A stretch of 64,000 nucleotides of DNA from Aureliella helgolandensis (GTDB taxonomy: Bacteria > Planctomycetota > Planctomycetia > Pirellulales > Pirellulaceae). The translations under genes were made by a program, and so were the position numbers. The DNA is taken from contig NZ_CP036298.1 of NCBI RefSeq assembly GCF_007752135.1, forward strand, positions 7,742,501-7,806,500, read 5' to 3'. Below the pieces are notes generated by a model. That model saw only the letters and a program-made list of their open reading frames with translations, ran no database searches and was not told where the DNA came from. Positions 57,230-64,000 of this stretch are shown piece by piece. How positions within the stretch are numbered: position 1 is the first letter of the stretch; each line of letters opens with the position of its first letter.

Positions 57230-58659
57230 GTCAGGATCTCAGGCACCAGTTGCCCGTGGACATCGGTTAAACGAAAGTCACGTCCCTGAAAGCGGTAGGT
57301 CAGCCGCTTGTGGTCGAGCCCTAGTAGATGCAACACGGTTGCGTGCAGGTCGTGAACATGAACACGCCCTTCAACCGGCCCGAAGCCGAGTTCATCCGTG
57401 GCTCCATGAATGTAGCCAGGTTTGACTCCGCCGCCCGCCATCCACATCGTAAACGCATCGACGTGATGATCGCGACCAATGGTAGCTCGAGTTTCCCCCA
57501 TTGGAGTTCGTCCGAACTCTCCCCCCCAGATCACAAGGGTTTCCTCCAACAACCCACGTTGTTTGAGATCCTGCACTAGCGCCGCAGACGCTCGGTCGAC
57601 ATCCCGACACACCTCCTCAAGCGCCCCTTCCAGATTCTCACTGCCGCCGTGATGGTCCCAATTGGTATGGTAGAGTTGTACGAAGCGAACACCACGTTCC
57701 ACCAAGCGTCGCGCGAGCAAACAATTTCTAGCATATGAGGGTTTCCCCTCCTCCACGCCATAGTCGTCTAGCGTCTGCTGAGACTCCTCCTCGATACGTG
57801 ACAATTCGGGCGCTGACATTTGCATTGCAAAAGCGGTTTCGTAGGCTTGGGTCCGAGTCATGATCTCGGGGTCATTGGTGACTTCCCCCTGCAAGTGGTT
57901 TAATTGGGCTAGCGTCCGCGTAAAATCCCCCTGCATCTGACGGTCAATACCTGGAGGGTTGTTCAAGTGCAGAATGGGATTACTCCCACTACGAAACGGC
58001 ACTCCTTGAAACCCAGTCGGCAGGAATCCGCTCGACCACAACGTGCTTCCTCCCCTGGGACCACGTGGTCCCGATTGCAGAACTACAAATCCCGGCAAAT
58101 CCTGGCTCTCGCTTCCCAGCCCGTACGTAACCCACGCCCCTAAGCTTGGACGTCCTGGAGTCTGGAAACCGCAGTTCATAAACAGCTTGGCTGGCCCATG
58201 ATTGAACACATCCGTGGCCATGCCGCGCATCCAACAAACATCATCGACGATCTTCCGGTGGTGGGGCAACAATTCGCTGAGGCTCATCCCACACTGTCCG
58301 TACTGCGCGAACTTGCGTTGACTGCCTAACAGCTTGGCGTCGGGCTTAAGAAAAGCAAAACGCCGCCCCTCCATAAAGCTAGCCGGTGGAACTTGGTTGT
58401 GGTACTCGTTGAGGAGTGGTTTGGGCTCAAACAATTCCAACTGGCTTGGGCCACCAGCCATGAACATGAAGATCACGTTCTTGATTTTGGCGGGAAAGTG
58501 GCCGACACGAGGCATCAATGGACGCTGACTATCGAGCTCAACAGCCCTCGACTTCTCGGCCATCAAATTTGCGAGCGCTATGCCCCCCAGTCCCAAAGTC
58601 GACTGGCCAAGAAAATACCTGCGACGAATTTCGCGATCAATTTGACGTGGATCCTTCAA
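57226..58659 (-). CDS. DUF1501 protein with Tat-like signal, TTG start
   Basis: A 477-residue DUF1501 protein of the planctomycete group, related to the alkaline phosphatase/sulfatase fold. An RRRYFLG motif near the N terminus is a twin-arginine signal, so it is probably exported folded. Conserved family segments include MFMAGGPSQLELFEPKP, GRPSLGAWVTYGLGSES and TVLHLLGLDHKRLTYRFQGRDFRLTDV. No ATG precedes the signal: the frame opens with TTG, and a GGAG site lies 8 bases before the TTG at 58659 (another TTG is at 58665). It follows the DUF1549/DUF1553 gene by 17 bases, an arrangement seen in many planctomycetes. Its enzyme activity is not established. Confidence 0.9.
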   Translation of the reverse strand: MKDPRQIDREIRRRYFLGQSTLGLGGIALANLMAEKSRAVELDSQRPLMPRVGHFPAKIKNVIFMFMAGGPSQLELFEPKPLLNEYHNQVPPASFMEGRRFAFLKPDAKLLGSQRKFAQYGQCGMSLSELLPHHRKIVDDVCWMRGMATDVFNHGPAKLFMNCGFQTPGRPSLGAWVTYGLGSESQDLPGFVVLQSGPRGPRGGSTLWSSGFLPTGFQGVPFRSGSNPILHLNNPPGIDRQMQGDFTRTLAQLNHLQGEVTNDPEIMTRTQAYETAFAMQMSAPELSRIEEESQQTLDDYGVEEGKPSYARNCLLARRLVERGVRFVQLYHTNWDHHGGSENLEGALEEVCRDVDRASAALVQDLKQRGLLEETLVIWGGEFGRTPMGETRATIGRDHHVDAFTMWMAGGGVKPGYIHGATDELGFGPVEGRVHVHDLHATVLHLLGLDHKRLTYRFQGRDFRLTDVHGQLVPEILT

Positions 58660-58676
58660 CTTCAATACTCCAATGT

Positions 58677-61600
58677 CTAATTGCGGGTTACGAATTCATC
58701 GGTATTGATCAGAACTCGGGCTACGGCAGTCCAGGCAGCCAATTCAGCGTGGGACGCCCCGGCTAAGGCCGCATGCACGAAATCCTGACTAGCCTGCTCA
58801 GATTGCTCAAACGATTTTAACTGCCGCTGATAAAAAGCGAGTAAGACTTCTTGTTCCGCAGAGGTGGGGCTTCGCGCCAAACACCGACGAAACATATTGC
58901 CCAAACGTTCTTCCACTTCCGATCCAGCCTTATTCAACACGGCTTCCGCTAAGGCTTGAGAAATCTCGATGAACATGGGATCGTTCGCCACGGCCAACGA
59001 CTGCAGAGGAGTGTTGGAGCGAGCTCTAGCTGTACAGGTAGTGCTAAAGTCTGGGGAATCAAAGGTGGTCAGCAACGGATAGGGGGCGCTTCGATAAAAG
59101 GTGGTGTAGAGAGTTCGACGAAAACGCTGTTCCCCCTGGGAGGTCGGCCACCCCTTTTTCTGCTGAGTAAAGTCGAAAATACCATCGGGTTGTGGCGGAA
59201 AAACACTTGGCCCCCCGATTTGCGAAGTCAGACGATTGCCGGCCGAAAGGGCCTGATCACGGACAATTTCAGCCTCCACTCTGACACGAGCCTGGTGCGA
59301 CAAGAGAAAATTCTGTGGATCAACTTGCTTACTCCGCTCCGGAATCGAACTCGATTGTCGGTAGGTGGCCGACATGACAATTTCACGATGCAGCCATTTC
59401 ATCGACCACTGGTGCCGCATAAACTCGTAGGCTAACCAATCGAGCAATTCGGGATGCGACGGTGGGGTCCCCTGCATTCCGAAATCGTTTTCCGTCTCAA
59501 CCAATCCGCGACCGAAGTAGCGAGACCAAACGCGATTGACGGTAACTCGCGTGGTCAATGGATTGCTTGGCGAGACAATCCACCGCGCTAAGTCCAGGCG
59601 TGAGGGCCCGACCACGTCACCCACACTCTCAGGTGCATCCACCAGAGCATCCCTACATCCCTCGGCAGGAAGACCAGCCAGCTCTTTGCCTGGAGCTGCT
59701 TCTGAGGTTCGCGTGGCGGCCTGCGATAACATTTCGGTGGTGCGCAATTCCTGAAGAATTTGTGGAATACCAGCCAGCAACGCCCCCTCTTCTACCGCCG
59801 GAGATAAGAAATCTCCACGGTCGAGTCGATAGGTGGGCGGTGGTGAGTCCAGATCTTCCATCACCATCTGTGCAGCCGTGGCTCCTTTGGCAGGGAGCTT
59901 GCTCCGCAATTGCGCGACGCGTTGTTGCAATTCGATGCGCCGCTTGTCACGCACCAAGGAGGAAGTCAGAATTTCGGGCTGTGAGTCGCTGGCTTCTACG
60001 GAAAACCGACCAATCTGGTAGCCCACATTGCGGTCGTGCTTCATGACCAGCGTGAGACTCTTGCCAGCTACCCGTAGGGGTTCTGCCAAGCTGAAAATCG
60101 CTTCGTGCCGCGCGTTCATGCGCTGACCTTCGGCTGTCTGCGCATCATTGACATTGATGGCCCACCCCGATTCGGTGTCCCCATCAATGGCGTCCGCCAC
60201 GGAATAACCAGTCTGACTATGATCCGCCCACGCTTGCGCGAACCGAACAGGCTGTCCGTCAACCAACAGCTCCAGATCCGACAGCACGAAGTTGCCGTTC
60301 CCGGCCCGCCCGGGCCCGTTGGCAGGCAGACGCTCGTCAGGCAGCACGCTCAATCGGATGGCGGTAAGCAGATCGGAGTGGCTCGAAAAACTAAGCTGAT
60401 AGGTCGCATTCCCAGGCAAACCTTCCGGAGCGAAAAGAGAGCCGTCGTCTAGCAATTGCAACTCGCTACCATCCACGATGCGCTGCGACTTCAACTCCAC
60501 CGCGTCCCAGTCCCATTCTTCAGGAGCCCAGACGGAGGACTTTCCCGATTCGTCTTTGAGCTGAGTCAACTCGCGCTGCAAGGTGGGCAACTCCAACGCC
60601 CAAGCCTGCTGCTGTTCGCTCCAGCCAAACATTTCCCCCTGTCCAACTGCCACCGTTTTTCCGGTGCTATTGGCGTCTGCGGCTGAGTTGAAATACGCAT
60701 AGAAGCGGAAGTAGTCGTCGTGTGTGATGGGATCGAATTTGTGGGTATGGCACTGCGCGCACCCCAGCGTTAGTCCCAACCACACCGCACCTGTGGTATT
60801 CACACGATCCAAGACAGCCTCATGGCGGAATTCATCCGCCTTCACTCCCCCCTCTTGATTGATCATCGTATTGCGATGAAAGGCAGTGGCGACCAACTGA
60901 GACTTGGTCGCGTTTGGCAATAAGTCACCCGCCAACTGCTCGATCGTGAATTGGTCAAAAGGCATGTCGCTATTGAGCGCATGAATGACCCAATCCCGAT
61001 AGGGCCACATCACGCGATCGCCATCAATGCTGTAGCCATTGGAATCTGCGTATCGCGCTTGATCCAGCCAGTGCCTTCCCCAACGCTCACCGTAATGTTG
61101 ATTCTCCAGCACTCGATCTACCAGACGCCCATACGCATCGGGGGCTCCATCCTCTTCAAACGCCAGCACTTCTTCCACCGATGGCAGCAACCCCAATAGG
61201 TCTTGATACAAACGGCGGATAAGCGTTGCTCGGTCAGCTTGCTCTGAAAGAGTCAGCCCGACCGCGTTCAATCGCTGTGAGATGAACAAGTCAATGGGCT
61301 GAATCCCTGTCGCTTCCAGCCGGTTTCTGGCATCAGCGGTCCATCCATCCGTTCGGGGTGGCTCAACAGGCTGTACGACGCGGAACGCCCAATGTAGCTG
61401 GTAGAGCGCATCGGCCTCAATCCAATTCTTCAATAGTTCGATCTGGGCTGCGGAAAGTTCCTTGCCGCTTCCAGAGGGTGGCATGCGCAACTCGAGATCT
61501 TCCGTCTCAATCCGCTCAACGAGGCTACTTGCCGCAAGGTCCCCCGGTACGATCGCACCATAATCAATAGCTTCTTCACGCACGTCCAAACGAAGACCGG

Positions 61601-61769
61601 ACTCCCGGGTTGCTTCGTCTTGCCCATGACAAGCGTAGCAATGATTGGACAGAATTGGACGGATATGTGTGTCGAAACTAATGCTTGTCTCAGCATTCTG
61701 CGCGTATCCAACCGCTCCGATGCCCAAGAATATTGCAACAAAAATCACTCCACTTAATTGCCTAGCCAT
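58677..61769 (-). CDS. Planctomycete cytochrome c / DUF1549 / DUF1553 protein
   Basis: A 1030-residue exported protein with the characteristic planctomycete order PSCyt1, DUF1549 (PSCyt2), DUF1553 (PSD1). After a signal peptide (MARQLSGVIFVAIFLGIGAVGYAQ) a haem-binding CYACHG lies at residues 44-49; a second CAQCH is in the DUF1549 part (LGCAQCHTHKFDPIT). A central stretch of about 200 residues (near 400-610) resembles a carbohydrate-binding insertion. The start at 61769 has a GAGGA ribosome site. In other planctomycetes such proteins accompany DUF1501 partners and are thought to take part in polymer breakdown or electron transfer; the exact role is open. Confidence 0.93.
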   Translation of the reverse strand: MARQLSGVIFVAIFLGIGAVGYAQNAETSISFDTHIRPILSNHCYACHGQDEATRESGLRLDVREEAIDYGAIVPGDLAASSLVERIETEDLELRMPPSGSGKELSAAQIELLKNWIEADALYQLHWAFRVVQPVEPPRTDGWTADARNRLEATGIQPIDLFISQRLNAVGLTLSEQADRATLIRRLYQDLLGLLPSVEEVLAFEEDGAPDAYGRLVDRVLENQHYGERWGRHWLDQARYADSNGYSIDGDRVMWPYRDWVIHALNSDMPFDQFTIEQLAGDLLPNATKSQLVATAFHRNTMINQEGGVKADEFRHEAVLDRVNTTGAVWLGLTLGCAQCHTHKFDPITHDDYFRFYAYFNSAADANSTGKTVAVGQGEMFGWSEQQQAWALELPTLQRELTQLKDESGKSSVWAPEEWDWDAVELKSQRIVDGSELQLLDDGSLFAPEGLPGNATYQLSFSSHSDLLTAIRLSVLPDERLPANGPGRAGNGNFVLSDLELLVDGQPVRFAQAWADHSQTGYSVADAIDGDTESGWAINVNDAQTAEGQRMNARHEAIFSLAEPLRVAGKSLTLVMKHDRNVGYQIGRFSVEASDSQPEILTSSLVRDKRRIELQQRVAQLRSKLPAKGATAAQMVMEDLDSPPPTYRLDRGDFLSPAVEEGALLAGIPQILQELRTTEMLSQAATRTSEAAPGKELAGLPAEGCRDALVDAPESVGDVVGPSRLDLARWIVSPSNPLTTRVTVNRVWSRYFGRGLVETENDFGMQGTPPSHPELLDWLAYEFMRHQWSMKWLHREIVMSATYRQSSSIPERSKQVDPQNFLLSHQARVRVEAEIVRDQALSAGNRLTSQIGGPSVFPPQPDGIFDFTQQKKGWPTSQGEQRFRRTLYTTFYRSAPYPLLTTFDSPDFSTTCTARARSNTPLQSLAVANDPMFIEISQALAEAVLNKAGSEVEERLGNMFRRCLARSPTSAEQEVLLAFYQRQLKSFEQSEQASQDFVHAALAGASHAELAAWTAVARVLINTDEFVTRN

Positions 61770-61864
61770 ATCCTCAATTCTACTCTCTAGTGTTATCGCT
61801 CGATAGAAAAATTGAACTGTTTCCACTCAACTGCGGCCGACGGCTCGCCCCTCTTGGCTGGGCA

Positions 61865-63514
61865 TCAATGAATCTGTGGAAACTCTGGCAACTCGCGTTC
61901 CGGAGGGACGATTCCAGCTTGAAAATGCGTGGCCACCTCCTCAGCGGTCAGACGATGCGCATAAATCGCGACTTCATCGATGTCACCACAAAATTGCCTC
62001 GTCGAAGAATCCTGGGCTCCTGTGTGCAAAGGACGCAATTGCCCAAGGTAGAGCCGGTTGGATTCGGCGATTGGATAAAGGCCCACTCGGGAGACTCCTA
62101 CTAAACGCCCATTCAAATAGAAGCTAATTTCATGCTCCCCCTTGGTCGCGACCAAGTGATACCAACTTGCCACACTGCAACCACCGCTGGAGAACAGATT
62201 GATTCCTCCAGCACGTCCCGAGGGATTGCGGTAGAGAAATCGAAATGCAGAGCGAGGATGCACCAACTCCGATTCGGGTGCATACTCAAACAGCAACGAG
62301 TGCTCGAGTGCTTGAGATTCATCACTGGGAATTAGAGACAGGATTGACTGACGCAATTGCTGCTCGGGGCGAGCCCAAAGCTCGATGGTGTAATCTCCCC
62401 CAAACCGATTCACCAAATCGTCCTGCGAACGTAAAGTACGCCCCACATCCGACGCTTTGAACCGAGCCACACCATCGACTATTTCGATCAATGGCTCAGC
62501 CCCTTCAAAGGTGACCGAACCGTTGAAGCGGTCGCTCATCTCGTTTTTGACCGACAAGGCCCCCGGCTCTTCGAAACGCCAGTACAAAAAAGGCTGGTCT
62601 GCCACGATGCAACGCGCGTAGTTCTCATCGATTTTCAGCTCCTGAATCGATTCAAAACTCCACGGAAGTAGCGAGGGATACGTCTTGTCTTGCACGCGCG
62701 CATCTAGCAAACCAAATTCGGACTCGCTGGCACGCAACTGTTGCGACTCATTGACCGTCAGGCTGGTGTAGGTATATCCACGACTGCCCAACAGGGAAGC
62801 TTCCAGACTACCCGAATAGACTTCGATCACACTGGCCTGTTTATCTACCGAGATTGAAAAGGAAGATTGCTGATCCACGATGGAAAAATGCGGGGAATTG
62901 AGCACGAAATGCCCATCAATGCGCGGCACGTTGACCGTAGCTCGCCCGCTAACGACGGTCGCTTCATTTTCATTCAAGACATGCAACTCGGCCGGGCCGG
63001 ACAATTGCAATTGAGCCCCATTATTGAACTGCAAGTCTAAACTTCCCGACTCGATCACGACTTTACCCGGCCGCAAACGCTGGCCAACCGTCAGTCCCCG
63101 GCTACTCTGACCTGACTGCAGGTGCAGACCGCTGACGATAGCCACATCCATAAAACCCTGGAGGTCGCTGGCCTCGTAGACAGCCACCGCGGTTGATGGT
63201 CGCGCCTCGGCAAGAAAAACAGTTCCTAGGAGAACTCCCGCTAGAGCAACGGCTAGAGCCAAGACCGACCACCCCACGATTCTCTTTAGCGTTGCCCTTG
63301 AGCCACGTCGACCGGCTGACCGCGAAGTTCGCTCCGGGAAACCAGCTGGAATCATCGGCTCTCGCAACAATCCCTCAACTTCCGCGTAGCCGAGAAACTG
63401 CTTGCGCACCTCGGGCGACTGCCTTAGAGATTGCTCCAATTCACCAAGCCCTGCCGCGTCCAACTCTCCGTCAAAGTACTGGCGGAATCGTTGCTCTGCC
63501 TGCCTATCACCCAT
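61865..63514 (-). CDS. FecR-like / LamG-domain membrane protein (anti-sigma-like)
   Basis: A 549-residue protein. Residues 1-70 are an anti-sigma-type segment (RQYFDGELDAAGLGELEQSLRQSPEVRKQFLGYAEVEGLL), followed by one membrane helix (about 85-110). A FecR-like beta region spans about 115-260 (LRPGKVVIESGSLDLQFNNGAQLQLSGPAELHV). A LamG/concanavalin-like lectin domain fills residues 300-540 (FGGDYTIELWARPEQ, VASWYHLVATKGEHEISFYLNGRLVG). The ATG at 63514 has an AGGAAG site. It lies 29 bases after the ECF sigma gene, so it is likely its cytoplasmic-to-periplasmic signal partner, with the lectin domain sensing a glycan. Confidence 0.9.
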   Translation of the reverse strand: MGDRQAEQRFRQYFDGELDAAGLGELEQSLRQSPEVRKQFLGYAEVEGLLREPMIPAGFPERTSRSAGRRGSRATLKRIVGWSVLALAVALAGVLLGTVFLAEARPSTAVAVYEASDLQGFMDVAIVSGLHLQSGQSSRGLTVGQRLRPGKVVIESGSLDLQFNNGAQLQLSGPAELHVLNENEATVVSGRATVNVPRIDGHFVLNSPHFSIVDQQSSFSISVDKQASVIEVYSGSLEASLLGSRGYTYTSLTVNESQQLRASESEFGLLDARVQDKTYPSLLPWSFESIQELKIDENYARCIVADQPFLYWRFEEPGALSVKNEMSDRFNGSVTFEGAEPLIEIVDGVARFKASDVGRTLRSQDDLVNRFGGDYTIELWARPEQQLRQSILSLIPSDESQALEHSLLFEYAPESELVHPRSAFRFLYRNPSGRAGGINLFSSGGCSVASWYHLVATKGEHEISFYLNGRLVGVSRVGLYPIAESNRLYLGQLRPLHTGAQDSSTRQFCGDIDEVAIYAHRLTAEEVATHFQAGIVPPERELPEFPQIH

Positions 63515-63543
63515 GCTGCTTCCTAACAATCACTCGAACACAA

Positions 63544-64000
63544 CTAAACATTTCCGTTGACCTTCAGCTGCTTTTCCACGCAGGCTTGAATCAGCTCTCG
63601 CAATCGATCCAATCGGCGATAGAGCGACTTGGGAGTCTTACCGAATTCCGCAGCCATTTCCTTGATGGATTTCGATTCAAAATACCTACCTTGAATCAGT
63701 TCCAAATCACGTGGCTGCAACTTTTTCAAACAGAGTTGCAGGCCCTCCTTCATCTCGCCCAAGTAGCTCGCGTGCTCGACGCGTTCTTCGCTGAGCTGCT
63801 GAACGACATCCTCTGCAAAGACGAGTTTGCTACGGGCGAATTCCTTGCGGAAGTTCAAAATTTCGTAGTAGGCTCGGTGCAATGCCCAAGCCAAAAAATC
63901 TCGCTGCGTATCAAACTCAGCTAACTTCTCCCACAGCACGACCGCCGTCCGCTGCAAGACCTCCTCTGCATCGGCCCGCCGGGGCAGAAAGGTCATGATA
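63544..64000 (-). CDS. ECF sigma factor (5' end outside window)
   Basis: An extracytoplasmic-function sigma factor, truncated at its N terminus by the window end. The visible 150 residues cover most of region 2 (RRADAEEVLQRTAVVLWEKLAEFDTQRDFLAWALHRAYYEILNF) and a region 4 helix-turn-helix (KSIKEMAAEFGKTPKSLYRRLDRLRELI). The first Met, at 63996, is internal because region 2 normally has about 20 more residues before it. The sequence belongs to the Rhodopirellula/Verrucomicrobium ECF group. With the three genes downstream it probably forms one regulated unit. Confidence 0.9.
   Translation of the reverse strand, partial: IMTFLPRRADAEEVLQRTAVVLWEKLAEFDTQRDFLAWALHRAYYEILNFRKEFARSKLVFAEDVVQQLSEERVEHASYLGEMKEGLQLCLKKLQPRDLELIQGRYFESKSIKEMAAEFGKTPKSLYRRLDRLRELIQACVEKQLKVNGNV

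Overview
The window reads as chromosomal DNA of a planctomycete, most likely a marine Pirellulaceae (Rhodopirellula-like) bacterium. The grounds are the combination of a planctomycete cytochrome c/DUF1549/DUF1553 protein (58.7-61.8 kb) with a DUF1501 protein (57.2-58.7 kb), a FecR/LamG-type anti-sigma-like protein and an ECF sigma factor, plus an FGly sulfatase, a PEP-CTERM protein, a sodium-pumping NADH dehydrogenase and a eukaryote-type glutamine synthetase. LpxK, Mla and TolC-type proteins show a lipopolysaccharide-bearing outer membrane. Assignment to a genus is not possible by eye.

Layout. 0-2.7 kb: the end of an mlaE-mlaF-mlaD phospholipid transport operon (+), cut by the window start. 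2.7-5.0 kb: a kinase-like/PP2C phosphatase fusion and glutamine synthetase II (-), separated by a strong terminator. 5.4-13.3 kb: a complete Na+-NQR operon on the minus strand, nqrABCDEF followed by apbE (flavin transferase) and nqrM (iron-site assembly). A perfect 18-bp palindrome 60 bp upstream of nqrA matches the operator of the NADH sensor Rex. 14.2-20.2 kb: a His-rich lipoprotein, a sulfatase, a Ski2-like helicase and a PEP-CTERM protein. 20.6-26.7 kb: a three-gene ABC-2 export operon (ATPase, permease with a beta-propeller-like insert, TPR protein). 27.8-33.1 kb: a DevBCA-type exporter, whose ATPase carries a C-terminal cyclic-nucleotide-binding domain and is divergent from the fusion protein and two FtsX-like permeases. 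33.2-42.2 kb: K+/H+ antiporter, TolC-like protein, a candidate structured RNA, tandem-GGDEF protein, BON protein, LpxK and a UxaA-family dehydratase. 42.4-44.1 kb: an IS4-family insertion sequence with nested inverted repeats. 44.5-48.3 kb: a 1246-residue membrane protein with a long Ser/Gln/Glu/Gly pentapeptide repeat. 48.4-54.2 kb: an orphan ABC ATPase, a secreted protein of unknown function, a small DUF6580-like membrane protein and a TolC-family lipoprotein ending in a clear terminator. 54.8-64.0 kb: a TPR-thioredoxin fusion convergent with a four-gene block (ECF sigma, FecR/LamG, cytochrome c/DUF1549/DUF1553, DUF1501), whose sigma gene runs off the window end.

A dispersed repeat of about 150 bp with inverted ends occurs twice nearly intact (14.9 kb and 51.4 kb, opposite orientations) and once as a partial copy inside the nqr operon (5.9 kb). 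No rRNA, tRNA, CRISPR array or prophage was recognised. The observations I rate highest are the Rex-like operator on the nqr operon, the three regulatory or structural domain fusions (kinase-PP2C, ABC-cNMP, ABC-2-propeller), the MITE-like repeat family and the structured element near 36.7 kb.
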